64,000 bases of DNA from Acidobacteriota bacterium (lineage in GTDB: Bacteria; Acidobacteriota; Terriglobia; Acidiferrales; UBA7541), in contig QHYE01000020.1 in NCBI GenBank assembly GCA_003224055.1, positions 1 through 64,000 on the forward strand. Direction: 5' to 3'. The position numbers and the translations under genes are program-made. Each line of letters starts with the position of its first letter. Position 1 is the stretch's first letter. Below are positions 43,933 through 53,481 of the stretch, in pieces. The notes beneath the pieces were generated by a model that was given only the letters and a program-made list of their open reading frames with translations, was not told the DNA's origin and made no database searches.

Positions 43933-44034
43933 CTAGCCCTTCCAAACGTACTTCCCGCAGGTGCAGGAGACTGTCTCGGTGGGAAGTTTCTTTTCCATCT
44001 GTTGCCGACAAACTGGACATTTTTTCTGCCACAT
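43933..44034 (-). CDS. Tiny zinc-ribbon protein
   Basis: A 33-residue ORF, MWQKKCPVCRQQMEKKLPTE followed by a short tail with CTCGKYVWKG, holds CxxC and CxC pairs, the size and pattern of a single zinc ribbon. It lacks a convincing ribosome binding site and the frame stays open upstream, so the true start may be earlier. It converges on the rpe gene. Confidence 0.45.
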   Translation of the reverse strand: MWQKKCPVCRQQMEKKLPTETVSCTCGKYVWKG

Positions 44035-44344
44035 ATCGATACCAAATCTTTTCTTCAAACTGGTGACTGGGCCTACCAGCAAAAAAAGTGTACCGAGCCG
44101 AGATTCGGCTGTCTGTCTCAATAGGCACAAGAGCAAATCTGTTCCCAATTGCACAGAAGCCACACTCTCGACGCGCTACTCTGCAGAGGCACACAGGTTC
44201 GCCGGCATCTCTCCATTCAAGTGCGCTCGAGTCCAGAAACAGAAATCGCGAGTAACTCGATGGATGGAACCAACCCGGATACTGTTCGCGGTTTCGAAAT
44301 CATTCTTCGCTCAAATGCGACGGACTCCGAGGAAGCCATTCACC

Positions 44345-45382
44345 ATGAAGAGTCGTGGCACAGAAAAGTCGGTTTGTATTGCTATGGAAAAGCCTAAAAC
44401 ATTTGTTCTCTTGTCTGTGTTGGCCGCAGGCAGCCTCTTGTTTGGTGTGGCGAGCTGCGCGCTCTCCGAAGATGCGGCGGAAGAATCCCGCGCGCGAGGC
44501 AGTTTTCGCGATGCGCGCCGAGGCGAATCTCCCATTATAGAACGTACCGCCGGTGTGCGCTCGGCACGGGCAGTTTCTATTGCCGGCCACGATCCAGAAC
44601 AAGCCTACACGCCGACTGCGGGAGAACTCGTGCGCGCGGTCGTCGCAAATGAGCTGGCGGACCGTGAGAAGCTGCGAAAGTGGATCTGCATGGTCGAGAA
44701 ACGGGCGGGGAAGCAAACGCTCACCGAAGTGCAAGTAGAGACCAAGGAAGGCCCACTGTTCCGTTTGCTTGCTATCGACGGCACAGCGCTTAACTCCGAC
44801 CAGCGGCAAAAGGACGATGCGCGCATTGGCAAGCTGATGAAAGATCCCAGGCCTTTGCTGAAGTTAAAACAAGCGGAGGACGAAGATGAGCTCAAGCTCC
44901 AGAAACTCTTGAGCCTGATGCCGCAAGCTTTTGTTTTCGACGATGATGGAATGGACGGGAATCTTCTCCGCGTCAAGTTTCGCCCCAATCTCGATTACAG
45001 TCCGCCAACTTACGAAGCTCGGGTAATCCATAGCCTGGCCGGAACCATTCTGATTAACTCGAAGCAGACGCGCCTGGCAAGAGTCTCGGGTCAGCTTATA
45101 AATCAGGTGACCTTTGGTTTTGGTCTGTTGGGTCGAATTGACAGCGGCACACTGGAGTTTGAGCGAGTTGAGGTCGGACCTCAGCAGTGGAAGACGGCCT
45201 TCATCAACATTCACTTTTCTGGGCGAGCAGTGATATTCAAGACCGTCAACAAAGACCAATATGAGCGGCGATCCGATTTCCGCGCAGTCTCCAGCGATCT
45301 CAGCCTCTCCGATGCCAGGGATCTTCTGATCACTCGCACTCTTCCACTTCCTCAAACCGCGCAGACCAGCAATCAATTTTAA
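44345..45382 (+). CDS. Putative lipoprotein of unknown function
   Basis: A 345-residue protein. GAGGAAG lies 9 nt before the ATG at 44345; an ATG at 44384 would give a more standard signal (MEKPKTFVLLSVLAAGSLLF), so the start is a choice between the two. The signal ends in the lipobox VASC, so lipidation is likely. The mature part is mixed: charged helical segments (LKLKQAEDEDELKLQKLLSL) and beta-rich parts (RVKFRPNLDYSPPTYEARVI; GQLINQVTFGFGLLGRIDSG). No family is recognised. Confidence 0.75.
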   Translation: MKSRGTEKSVCIAMEKPKTFVLLSVLAAGSLLFGVASCALSEDAAEESRARGSFRDARRGESPIIERTAGVRSARAVSIAGHDPEQAYTPTAGELVRAVVANELADREKLRKWICMVEKRAGKQTLTEVQVETKEGPLFRLLAIDGTALNSDQRQKDDARIGKLMKDPRPLLKLKQAEDEDELKLQKLLSLMPQAFVFDDDGMDGNLLRVKFRPNLDYSPPTYEARVIHSLAGTILINSKQTRLARVSGQLINQVTFGFGLLGRIDSGTLEFERVEVGPQQWKTAFINIHFSGRAVIFKTVNKDQYERRSDFRAVSSDLSLSDARDLLITRTLPLPQTAQTSNQF

Positions 45383-45423
45383 CCACTATGCAGCCCTTGG
45401 CACCCGGCGCATTTTGCCGCGCG

Positions 45424-46503
45424 CTAGGCTACGGTGATTTCGGTGCTGAGGTAGACGTCTTGGATGGCGTTGAGAAGCTGGACGCCTTCCTTCATCGGGC
45501 GCTGGAAAGCTTTACGGCCAGAGATGAGGCCGGTGCCGCCGGCGCGCTTGTTGATCACCGCCGTGGCCACCGCTTCTTCGAAATCGTTCGCGCCGGAAGC
45601 CCCACCACTGTTGATCAGGCCCGCGCGGCCCATGTAGCAATTCGCGACCTGGTAGCGGCACAGGTCGATGGGATGATCGCTGCTGAGCTCGGTGTAAATG
45701 CGTTTGTCGAATTTGCCATAGCTGGAATCGCCCATATTGAGCGCCTGGTAGCCGCCGTTATTCTCCGGTAGTTTCTGCTTGATGATGTCCGCTTGGATCG
45801 TTACGCCGAGGTGATTGGCCTGTCCGGTGAGGTCGGCGGAGAGATGATAGTCCTTGTCTTTCTTGAAGGCGTTGTTGCGCAGATAGCACCATAGGACGGT
45901 GGCCATGCCGAGTTCGTGGGCGTGCGCGAAGGCCTGGGAAATCTCGACGATCTGGCGGCCGCCCTGATCGGAGCCGAAATAAATCGTGGCGCCAACGGCG
46001 GCTGCGCCCATGTCAAAGGCTTGCTGCACGGTGCCGAACAGAATCTGATCGGCCTTGTTTGGAAATGTAAGCAGTTCATTGTGATTCATCTTCACGATGA
46101 ACGGAATCTTGTGCGCGTATTTTCGAGCGACCGAACCGAGCACGCCGAATGTGGAGGCCACAGCGTTGCAGCCGCCTTCGATCGCCAGCTTCACGATGTT
46201 CCCGCCATCGAAATAGTCGGGATTCTTGGCGAAGCTCGCGCCGCCGGAGTGCTCGATGCCCTGGTCCACGGGCAGAATCGAAAGATAACCGGTCCCGTTC
46301 AAGCGCCCGTGGCCAAATAGGCGCTGCAGATTCGTGAGCACCCGGAGATTGCGGTCCGTCGCGGCGTAGATGCGGTCGACAAAATCCGGGCCGGGAAGAT
46401 GCAGCCGCTCCTTCGCGATTTTCGGCGACTTGAATCCCAGCAGGGATTCCGCTTTTGCGCCGAGATAGGTTTCAATTTGTCCCAGGCTTGCTGTCGTTGC
46501 CAT
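45424..46503 (-). CDS. fbaB: Class I fructose-bisphosphate aldolase (FbaB/DhnA type)
   Basis: A 359-residue aldolase with AGGAGA before the ATG. It cleaves fructose-1,6-bisphosphate to triose phosphates through a Schiff base. Supporting blocks are [19 protein letters not shown], the substrate and active-site strands [15 protein letters not shown] and [11 protein letters not shown], and a C-terminal phosphate-binding [11 protein letters not shown]. It is the last gene of the pentose phosphate operon, 9 bases after the 6-phosphogluconolactonase gene. Confidence 0.92.
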   Translation of the reverse strand: MATTASLGQIETYLGAKAESLLGFKSPKIAKERLHLPGPDFVDRIYAATDRNLRVLTNLQRLFGHGRLNGTGYLSILPVDQGIEHSGGASFAKNPDYFDGGNIVKLAIEGGCNAVASTFGVLGSVARKYAHKIPFIVKMNHNELLTFPNKADQILFGTVQQAFDMGAAAVGATIYFGSDQGGRQIVEISQAFAHAHELGMATVLWCYLRNNAFKKDKDYHLSADLTGQANHLGVTIQADIIKQKLPENNGGYQALNMGDSSYGKFDKRIYTELSSDHPIDLCRYQVANCYMGRAGLINSGGASGANDFEEAVATAVINKRAGGTGLISGRKAFQRPMKEGVQLLNAIQDVYLSTEITVA

Positions 46504-46512
46504 TTCTTTCTC

Positions 46513-47289
46513 CTAGTCTATTCTCGAAATTCCTTTTGAAAGCATTCCGCCGGCAGCTGCATCCACGAGCCACAACAACCTCCCGTGCTTTGGATCAATC
46601 AATTGCGCCGGCAATTGCTCCGGTTCATACGGTCCTTCCAATACGCCTTTCAACGCCAGCGCCTTATCCGCGCCAGCGACCATGAAAATCACCTGCGCCG
46701 CGTTGTTCACGGCTGGCGCGGTTAGCGTAACGCGCTCAGCGTAAAGTTTGCCGATCCAGTTGCGCATCACCAGCCGGCCATTATCCCGCAAAGCCTTCGT
46801 TCCCGGAAAGAGGGAAAGCGTGTGGCCTTCGTTTCCCATGCCGAGAAGCACAAGGTCGAAGGGTGGAGCTTGGCCATCGGCCAGGTGAAAGTGCGAACGC
46901 AACTCTTGTTCGTACTCGCGAGCGGCCTGCTCGGTGTCCGGACTCTCCGCTTTGATCCTGTGCACCTGTTCCGGTTTCAGCGGGGCCTTGGAGATCATCG
47001 CCTCGTTCGCCATCCGGAAATTACTGTCGGGATGCGTGGGCTCTACGTGGCGCTCATCGCCGAAGAACAACTGCATCTTGTCCCAGGGCAGTTGCCCCCG
47101 CAGCGCATCGCTGGCCAGCAGGGCATACAGCGCTTTCGGCGTGGAACCGCCGGAGAGAGAAACGCTGAAAGAGCCTTTGGTCTTCGCAGCGGTATTCGCG
47201 GATTTTATGAACTCTTCCGCGGCCCGCTTGGCGATGGCCGCTGCGTCCTGCAGGATTCGCACTTCGGCGTTTGCGCAATTGTCGCTCAT
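46513..47289 (-). CDS. pgl: 6-phosphogluconolactonase
   Basis: A 258-residue DevB-type lactonase; the ATG at 47289 begins the conserved NCANAEVRILQDAAAIAKRA, and the longer frame is not supported. Signature segments are FSVSLSGGSTPKALYALLAS, LFFGDERHVEPTHPDSNFRM and the active-site GMGNEGHTLSLFPG, in which the family's Asp of GxGxDGH reads Glu. It hydrolyses the lactone made by glucose-6-phosphate dehydrogenase, whose gene is 55 bases upstream. Confidence 0.93.
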   Translation of the reverse strand: MSDNCANAEVRILQDAAAIAKRAAEEFIKSANTAAKTKGSFSVSLSGGSTPKALYALLASDALRGQLPWDKMQLFFGDERHVEPTHPDSNFRMANEAMISKAPLKPEQVHRIKAESPDTEQAAREYEQELRSHFHLADGQAPPFDLVLLGMGNEGHTLSLFPGTKALRDNGRLVMRNWIGKLYAERVTLTAPAVNNAAQVIFMVAGADKALALKGVLEGPYEPEQLPAQLIDPKHGRLLWLVDAAAGGMLSKGISRID

Positions 47290-47344
47290 GCGATGCCGGC
47301 CACAGACGGATCCACGCGAATGTTCAAGTCTACAAGCATGTCTA

Positions 47345-48922
47345 TTACGTGATGATCCCGGCGCGATCCGGCGCGGCGACACGGCCACGTTTGTCGAGTT
47401 CCTCTTCCCCGATGCGTCGCCAGGAACGTCCGTCACCCTCCAGCAGGTCTTCCGCTTCTATGGGGCCCCACGAGCCTGCCGCATAGTTCGGGAATCCTCG
47501 CGCGGGCAAAGCATGCCAGACATCCAGAATGGGTTGAATCACCGTCCAGCCCGCTTCGACCATGTCCGCGCGCTGAAAGAGCGTCGCGTCGCCCGCCATG
47601 CAATCGCGCAGCAGTCGCTCGTAGCCAGTGCTGTGTTCCATTCCGAAATAGGTGCAGTAATCGAAATCCATGTTCACGAGACCGAGCTTCATCACGGAGC
47701 CGGGAACCTTTGCGCCGAAGCTCAGCGAAATGCCTTCCTCGGGCTGAATATGGATGACCAGGCGGTTGGTTTCAAGATTCTTTACCGCCGTGTTGCGGAA
47801 CAGGACGAAAGGAGTCCGGCGAAATTGGATCACGATCTCCGTTGTGCGCTGCGCGAGCCGCTTACCAGTGCGAAGGTAGAACGGCACACCGGCCCACCGC
47901 CAGTTGTCGATCAGCAATTTCATCGCGACAAACGTCTCCGTGTTCGAATCCGGCGCCACATCCGGTTCGCTGCGGTACCCCATGACGCGCTGGCCGTCCA
48001 CCATGCCCGGCCCGTACTGTCCGCGCACCGTGTTTTTCAGCACATCTTCGGGGCTGAACGGCTGAATGGCGTGGAGCACTTCAGCTTGCTTATTGCGCAC
48101 TTGATCGGCATCGAAGGAAATCGGTGGCTCCATGGCCGTCATGGTCAGCAATTGGAATAGATGATTCGGCACCATGTCCCGCAAAGCGCCTGCCGTCTCA
48201 TAGAAGCCGCCGCGATGCTCCACCCCCACGGTCTCTGCGGCGGTGATCTGCACGTGGTCCACGTAATTGCGGTTCCACAGCGGTTCGATGATGTTGTTCG
48301 AAAAGCGGAAGACCATTACGTTCTGCACGGTCTCTTTGCCGAGATAGTGATCGATGCGATAGATCTGCTGTTCCGTCAGAACTTGCTTCAATTCTTGGTT
48401 GAGCTGCTTCGCCGATTCCAGGTCGTGGCCGAACGGCTTTTCGACGATCACCCGCGCCCAGTGGCCGTTTTCTTCTTTCGTCAGTTCGCATCCGCCGAGC
48501 ATTTTTGCGATCGGAGAGAAAAATCGCGGCGCTACCGCCAGATAGAAGAATCGGTTTCCGAGCGTGTTATGAATCTTGTCCGCTTGTTCAACCTGTTCCT
48601 TCAGCCGCTTGTAGGCCTCGGCGTCCTGAAAATCGCCGCGGACGTAATACACGCGCTCAGCCATCCAGTCCCAGCACTTGAGCTCGACTGGCGCTGCAGC
48701 GTACTTGGGTATCTCTTCGCCCAGCATCTTCCGAAAACTTTCGGTGGTGTAATCGTTCGTGGCGAAGCCCACAATGGCGAACTGCTTTGGAAGAAGATCG
48801 TCCGCGGCGAGATTGCACAGCGCGGGAATCAGTTTGCGTTTTGTCAGATCGCCAGTTGCGCCAAAAATGACCATGACGCAGGGCGCCGCGGTGGGATTCG
48901 CATCCGGAGAATTCAGATTCAT
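47345..48922 (-). CDS. zwf: Glucose-6-phosphate 1-dehydrogenase
   Basis: A 525-residue NADP-dependent enzyme; the ATG at 48922 is chosen over a GTG seven codons upstream. The coenzyme motif is [12 protein letters not shown], and the substrate site is the diagnostic [18 protein letters not shown] with the catalytic His downstream. It feeds the oxidative pentose phosphate pathway and lies between pgl and gnd. Confidence 0.96.
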   Translation of the reverse strand: MNLNSPDANPTAAPCVMVIFGATGDLTKRKLIPALCNLAADDLLPKQFAIVGFATNDYTTESFRKMLGEEIPKYAAAPVELKCWDWMAERVYYVRGDFQDAEAYKRLKEQVEQADKIHNTLGNRFFYLAVAPRFFSPIAKMLGGCELTKEENGHWARVIVEKPFGHDLESAKQLNQELKQVLTEQQIYRIDHYLGKETVQNVMVFRFSNNIIEPLWNRNYVDHVQITAAETVGVEHRGGFYETAGALRDMVPNHLFQLLTMTAMEPPISFDADQVRNKQAEVLHAIQPFSPEDVLKNTVRGQYGPGMVDGQRVMGYRSEPDVAPDSNTETFVAMKLLIDNWRWAGVPFYLRTGKRLAQRTTEIVIQFRRTPFVLFRNTAVKNLETNRLVIHIQPEEGISLSFGAKVPGSVMKLGLVNMDFDYCTYFGMEHSTGYERLLRDCMAGDATLFQRADMVEAGWTVIQPILDVWHALPARGFPNYAAGSWGPIEAEDLLEGDGRSWRRIGEEELDKRGRVAAPDRAGIIT

Positions 48923-48966
48923 GAATGGACTTTCTGCCCGCACGCGTGCGATGGCTTCCGTAATTT

Positions 48967-49986
48967 CTAGTGACCGGATTTTTTCTCGATGTGCCCGCCA
49001 AACTGAAAGCGCATCGCGGACAAAACCTTTGCCGCGAACTCATCTTCGCCGCGTGATGTGAATCGCTGGAACAGCGATGCGGTCAGAACCGGCGCGGGCG
49101 CGGTGGATTCTATGGCCGCCAGAATCGTCCAGCGGCCTTCCCCGGAATCTGAGACGCGGCCTGAGAAGCGCTCGAGCGTCGGCTGCTCCAGCAAGGAAAT
49201 GGCAGTCAGATCGAGCAGCCACGAAGCCACCACGCTTCCGCGGCGCCAGACTTCCGTGACGTCCGCCAGATTGAAATCGTACTGATAGTGTTCCGGATTT
49301 CGTAACGGTGTGGTTTCCGCATCCGCTTCACGATGGGATCTGCCCGCGTTGGCGTGCTTCAAAATGTTCAAACCTTCGGCGTACGCCGCCATCAAGCCGT
49401 ATTCGATCCCGTTGTGCACCATCTTGACGAAGTGGCCTGCTCCCGAAGGCCCGCAATGCAAATAGCCTTCTTCGGCAGTTCCACCGACCTTGTCGCGTCC
49501 CGGCGTGCGCTCCACGTTGCCTCGCCCGGGCGCAAGCGTTTTGAAGATCGGATCGAGACGCTTCACGACTTCGTTCTCGCCGCCGATCATCTGGCAATAG
49601 CCGCGTTCCAGGCCCCAGACTCCGCCGCTTGTACCCACGTCGCAATAGTGAATGCCCTTCGCGGAAAGCTCCTTGGCGCGGCGAATGTCATCAATGTAGT
49701 AGGAGTTTCCGCCGTCGATGACCACGTCATCTTTCTCCAGCTTGCCCGCCAGATCGTGCAAAGTCGAATCCACCACGGCCGCGGGCACCATCAGCCAGAT
49801 CGCGCGGGGCCTTTGAAGTTTCTTGACGAAATCATCTAGCGAGGTCGAGCCGGTCGCCCCTTCGCCCTCCAATTGCTTCACGGAATCCGCGCTTCGGTCG
49901 TACACGACGCACTTGTGTCCGTTCCTTTGCAACCGCCGCACCATGTTGGCGCCCATCCTGCCCAGTCCAATCATGCCAAGCTGCAT
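48967..49986 (-). CDS. gnd: 6-phosphogluconate dehydrogenase, decarboxylating (short, GndA-like)
   Basis: A 339-residue enzyme with GAGGAGCGG before the ATG. The coenzyme loop is [16 protein letters not shown], and catalytic blocks include [36 protein letters not shown] and [20 protein letters not shown]. The length and these blocks fit the shorter, tetramer-forming class rather than the 470-residue E. coli type. It is 44 bases upstream of zwf in the operon. Confidence 0.93.
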   Translation of the reverse strand: MQLGMIGLGRMGANMVRRLQRNGHKCVVYDRSADSVKQLEGEGATGSTSLDDFVKKLQRPRAIWLMVPAAVVDSTLHDLAGKLEKDDVVIDGGNSYYIDDIRRAKELSAKGIHYCDVGTSGGVWGLERGYCQMIGGENEVVKRLDPIFKTLAPGRGNVERTPGRDKVGGTAEEGYLHCGPSGAGHFVKMVHNGIEYGLMAAYAEGLNILKHANAGRSHREADAETTPLRNPEHYQYDFNLADVTEVWRRGSVVASWLLDLTAISLLEQPTLERFSGRVSDSGEGRWTILAAIESTAPAPVLTASLFQRFTSRGEDEFAAKVLSAMRFQFGGHIEKKSGH

Positions 49987-50034
49987 CGTGTCCGCTCCTC
50001 TGCGTCTTGTGTAAGAGAAACTTTGTTCACTGCT

Positions 50035-51750
50035 TCAGGCGAGCGCCTTCTGCACGGCTTTCGCTAGCGCAGCCAGCCCGGACTTCAAGTTTTTCCCCAG
50101 GTGAACGCGCAGCGCGCGGCGGCCACGTTCGGCAAGAACGGCGAAATCCCCGCGAGCCTGCGCTGCCTTCACAATTCCAAACGTGTACTTTTGTCCCGGA
50201 ACCGGCAGATCCTTGGCGTCGTCACAGGTTATTTGCAAGAAAACACCGCTGTTCGGGCCGCCTTTATAGGCTTGTCCCGTGGAGTGCAGGAAGCGCGGCC
50301 CAAAGCCGAGGACCGTGGCCACTTTTTTCTTGTCGCGCACGGCATGCCGTATGCCCTGCAAAGTTGTTTCATTTACAGAATTCATGGTGATGTAGCCGAG
50401 CACGGCAAAATAATCGCCCGCCCCGGCGCGTGCGAGGTGTGTTTTCAAAACGTCGGCAAGTTTCGCGCCGCCATTTAGCGCCGCCGTGTTCTTCTCGTCG
50501 GCGAAGAGCTTGATTCCTAGGTCCTCGAAGAATGGCGATTCCGGTGGAAGGCTTCCCGTCGCTTCGTATTGGCTCGTCAGTTTCTTGGTTTCGATCTTGC
50601 TCGCTTCCACGTCCGGCTGGTTGAACGCATTGATGCCGATGATGGAGCCGGCGACGGCGGTTGCGATCTCCCAGCGGAAAAATTCCTGACCCAAGTTGTA
50701 GATATTCGGGAGAGTAATTCGCACGACGGGATGCCCAGCTTTTTCGAGCGAGGCGACAGCCGCATCCTGCGCCTTGCTGGGCTTCGACGCCAGCCGCAAA
50801 TAAGCGAACACGCGATCGTTGCCGTAGGCAGCGGGCTTCGCCAGGCGTTCGCGATCCACGGGAATGATGCCCTTGCCGATTTTCCCCGTGGATTCCGCGA
50901 TCAGTTGCTCGAGCCACGCTCCAAGGTCGAAGATCCCCGGCGAAGCGATAATCGTGAGCTTGTCGCGTCCGTGATTCGCAGCAACGCCGAGAATATTCCC
51001 CAGGATGACGCCGGGATTCGAATCGGCAGCAGCAGAAGCGCCGCACGCCTTCACCATCTCCTCGGTGTTCTTCAAAAACTTCGCAACATCGAGGCCCATA
51101 ATCGTCGCGGGCACCATGCCGAAATTCGAAAGCGCGGAATACCGGCCTCCAATGCTGGGCACGCCAAAGAAGATTTTCCGAAATTTGTCAGCTTCTGCGA
51201 CCTGCTGCATTTTCGAACCCGGATCGGTGATCGCAATAAAACGATTGCCGGCTTCCTTCTCGCCCACCTTGACTTTCACGCGCTCAAAAAAGTATTGCTT
51301 GTAAATATTTGGCTCGAGCGTGCTCCCGGACTTGCTCGACACGATGCAAATCGTGCTCTTAAGGTCCACCTTGGCCTCAATAGCTCTAATTTGCGCAGGA
51401 TCCGTGGAATCCAGAACGTGCAGCTCGGGAAAGCCTTTGATTTTCCCAAACGTCATGCGCAGAACTTCCGGGCACAGGCTCGAACCTCCCATCCCCAGCA
51501 AGAGGGCATGTTTGAACTTCGCCTTTTTCACGTCTGCGGCAATTTGCTTCAGAGCATCAATATGCGCGAGCTGCTCCTGCGTGATGTTGAGCCAGCCCAG
51601 CCAATTGCTTTCATCCGTGCCTGTCCAGAGCGAAGCATCCTTTTGCCACAGCCTCGCAACTTTGTTGTTTCTTTTCCAGTCTTCTATGGACGCAGCAACC
51701 GCACCTGCAAGCGGGCCGGCCAACTTGTAGGTCTGGCGGTTCAGGCTCAC
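50035..51750 (-). CDS. pgi: Glucose-6-phosphate isomerase
   Basis: A 571-residue isomerase. Its GTG start overlaps the transaldolase stop (GTGA). The SIS fold is seen in HALLLGMGGSSLCPEVLRMT, ICIVSSKSGSTLEPN and the PGI box GVPSIGGRYSALSNFGMVPA. The sequence resembles the isomerase half of the fused TAL-PGI proteins found in some bacteria; here the two are separate but translationally linked. It lies between tal and gnd. Confidence 0.94.
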   Translation of the reverse strand: MSLNRQTYKLAGPLAGAVAASIEDWKRNNKVARLWQKDASLWTGTDESNWLGWLNITQEQLAHIDALKQIAADVKKAKFKHALLLGMGGSSLCPEVLRMTFGKIKGFPELHVLDSTDPAQIRAIEAKVDLKSTICIVSSKSGSTLEPNIYKQYFFERVKVKVGEKEAGNRFIAITDPGSKMQQVAEADKFRKIFFGVPSIGGRYSALSNFGMVPATIMGLDVAKFLKNTEEMVKACGASAAADSNPGVILGNILGVAANHGRDKLTIIASPGIFDLGAWLEQLIAESTGKIGKGIIPVDRERLAKPAAYGNDRVFAYLRLASKPSKAQDAAVASLEKAGHPVVRITLPNIYNLGQEFFRWEIATAVAGSIIGINAFNQPDVEASKIETKKLTSQYEATGSLPPESPFFEDLGIKLFADEKNTAALNGGAKLADVLKTHLARAGAGDYFAVLGYITMNSVNETTLQGIRHAVRDKKKVATVLGFGPRFLHSTGQAYKGGPNSGVFLQITCDDAKDLPVPGQKYTFGIVKAAQARGDFAVLAERGRRALRVHLGKNLKSGLAALAKAVQKALA

Positions 51751-52916
51751 GCGCGCACACCTGCCGTTTTGCTCACCGCATCCAATAGGGTTTTGAAAGC
51801 GTCTGCAAACAACTTGACGCCGTCGACCATCAGTTTGTCCGTCACTTCTCTCATGGAGATCCCGGCCTTGGCTAGATCGGCCATGGTTTTAGCGGCACCC
51901 TCAACGTTTTCCGTCAAGCTGGGACGCAGTCTGCCGTGATCGCGGAACGCATCAATCGTCGCCGGCGGAATCGTGTCCACTGTGTCCGCGCCGATCAGCT
52001 CTTCGACATACATAACGTCACGATATTTGGGATTCTTGGTGCTGGTGCTTGCCCAAAGCAGCCGTTGAGTCTGAGCGCCTTTGGCCGCAAGGGCCTTCCA
52101 GCGCGGGCCGCCGAACAGCTCCTGATACTTTTTGTAGGTGAGCTTGGCGTTGGCAATAGCCACCTTGCCGCGGAGGCTTTCGAGCAGCTCCTTCTGACCG
52201 GCGTCCGTCGTGGTCTTGAGTTTTTCGTCGATCTTGCTATCCACAAGAGTGTCTATGCGGCTGACAAAAAAACTCGCCACGCTGGCAATGTGGCTGATGT
52301 CCTGGCCCTTTGCAGCGCGAGCTTCGAGAGCGGATAGGAACGCTTCGGCAACTTGTTCGTATGCGGACTGCGCAAAGAGCAGCGTGATATTGATATTAAT
52401 GCCGTCTTCGAGGGCCTGGCGTATGGCGGAGAGGCCTTCGGGCGTGCCAGGGATCTTGATCATGACGTTCGGGCGATCCACGGCCTTCCACAGGCGTCGA
52501 GCTTCGGCGAGCGAGGCTTTGGTATCGAAGCCAAGGAACGGCGAAACCTCCAGGCTGACGTAACCGTCGCGCCGCTTCGTCTCCGCATATACCGGCTTGA
52601 ATATGTCGCACGCATCCTGCACGTCGCGAATCGCGATTTTTTCGAAGATGCCGTTGGCGTCGAGCTTCTTCGCTTCCGCCGACAGGAGAATATCGTTGTA
52701 GAGGTTGCTTCCCGTGATGGCCTTCTCGAAAATCGCCGGGTTGGACGTCATCCCCCGCAGTCCGTCGTTATCAATGTATTTCTGCAATTGACCGCTCGTG
52801 AGCAGGTCCCTGCGAACGTAATCCATCCAGGGCGACTGCCCAAAGGCCAGCAGGCCCTTCAGCGGATTCGTCGCCCCGCCGGTCGAAATGCTTGGAACTG
52901 TCGTTGTCGTCGTCAT
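51747..52916 (-). CDS. tal: Transaldolase
   Basis: A 389-residue enzyme of the long, TalB/TAL-PGI-type class with GGAG before the ATG. The Schiff-base lysine is in NVMIKIPGTPEGLSAI, and other blocks are GLRGMTSNPAIFEKAITGSN and FVSRIDTLVDSKIDEKL. Its last bases overlap the GTG of pgi, which suggests stoichiometric production of the two activities. Confidence 0.95.
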   Translation of the reverse strand: MTTTTTVPSISTGGATNPLKGLLAFGQSPWMDYVRRDLLTSGQLQKYIDNDGLRGMTSNPAIFEKAITGSNLYNDILLSAEAKKLDANGIFEKIAIRDVQDACDIFKPVYAETKRRDGYVSLEVSPFLGFDTKASLAEARRLWKAVDRPNVMIKIPGTPEGLSAIRQALEDGININITLLFAQSAYEQVAEAFLSALEARAAKGQDISHIASVASFFVSRIDTLVDSKIDEKLKTTTDAGQKELLESLRGKVAIANAKLTYKKYQELFGGPRWKALAAKGAQTQRLLWASTSTKNPKYRDVMYVEELIGADTVDTIPPATIDAFRDHGRLRPSLTENVEGAAKTMADLAKAGISMREVTDKLMVDGVKLFADAFKTLLDAVSKTAGVRA

Positions 52917-53009
52917 CAGGGTTCTCCTTCGCTTGCCGAAATTCTCGAAACTCTATTGTACGCCCAGGCAGGCCGGCGCGCTTCTCGCCGCGAACACAAA
53001 TCGTTTTTC

Positions 53010-53474
53010 TTATCGTTTCGAATTCGCCGCAAACTTCGCTTCCAGCGCTTTCACTTTTCCCAGCCGCCGCACATGCCTCTCTTCGTTCGTAAACTTCGCG
53101 CCCAGGAAAGCCTTCACGAGTTCTTCCGCGAGCTTTACGCCAATCACGCGCGAGCCCAGCACCAGCACGTTGATATCGTCGTGCTCCACGCCCTGATGCG
53201 CCGAATACGTGTCATGGCACATCCCGCCGCGAATCCCCGGCAGCTTGTTCACCGCCACGCTGGCGCCTACCCCGCTCCCGCAAATCAGAACGCCGCGTTC
53301 CGCTTTCCCATCCAGCACTGCCCGGCCTACTGCTTCCGCAAAGTCCGGATAATCAGACGGATTTTCATTGAACGCGCCGACATCCAGCACATCATGCCCT
53401 AGCGAACGCAGCAAGTCGCCGATCGCCACTTTCAGTTGAAATCCCGCGTGGTCCGCGCCGAGTGCCAGTTTCAT
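53010..53474 (-). CDS. rpiB: Ribose-5-phosphate isomerase B
   Basis: A 154-residue RpiB/LacAB-fold enzyme. The N-terminus [15 protein letters not shown], the catalytic block [20 protein letters not shown] with the active-site Cys, and [18 protein letters not shown] are diagnostic. It interconverts ribulose- and ribose-5-phosphate. It starts 7 bases after transketolase and ends 93 bases before tal. Confidence 0.95.
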   Translation of the reverse strand: MKLALGADHAGFQLKVAIGDLLRSLGHDVLDVGAFNENPSDYPDFAEAVGRAVLDGKAERGVLICGSGVGASVAVNKLPGIRGGMCHDTYSAHQGVEHDDINVLVLGSRVIGVKLAEELVKAFLGAKFTNEERHVRRLGKVKALEAKFAANSKR

Positions 53475-53481
53475 TGTCGGC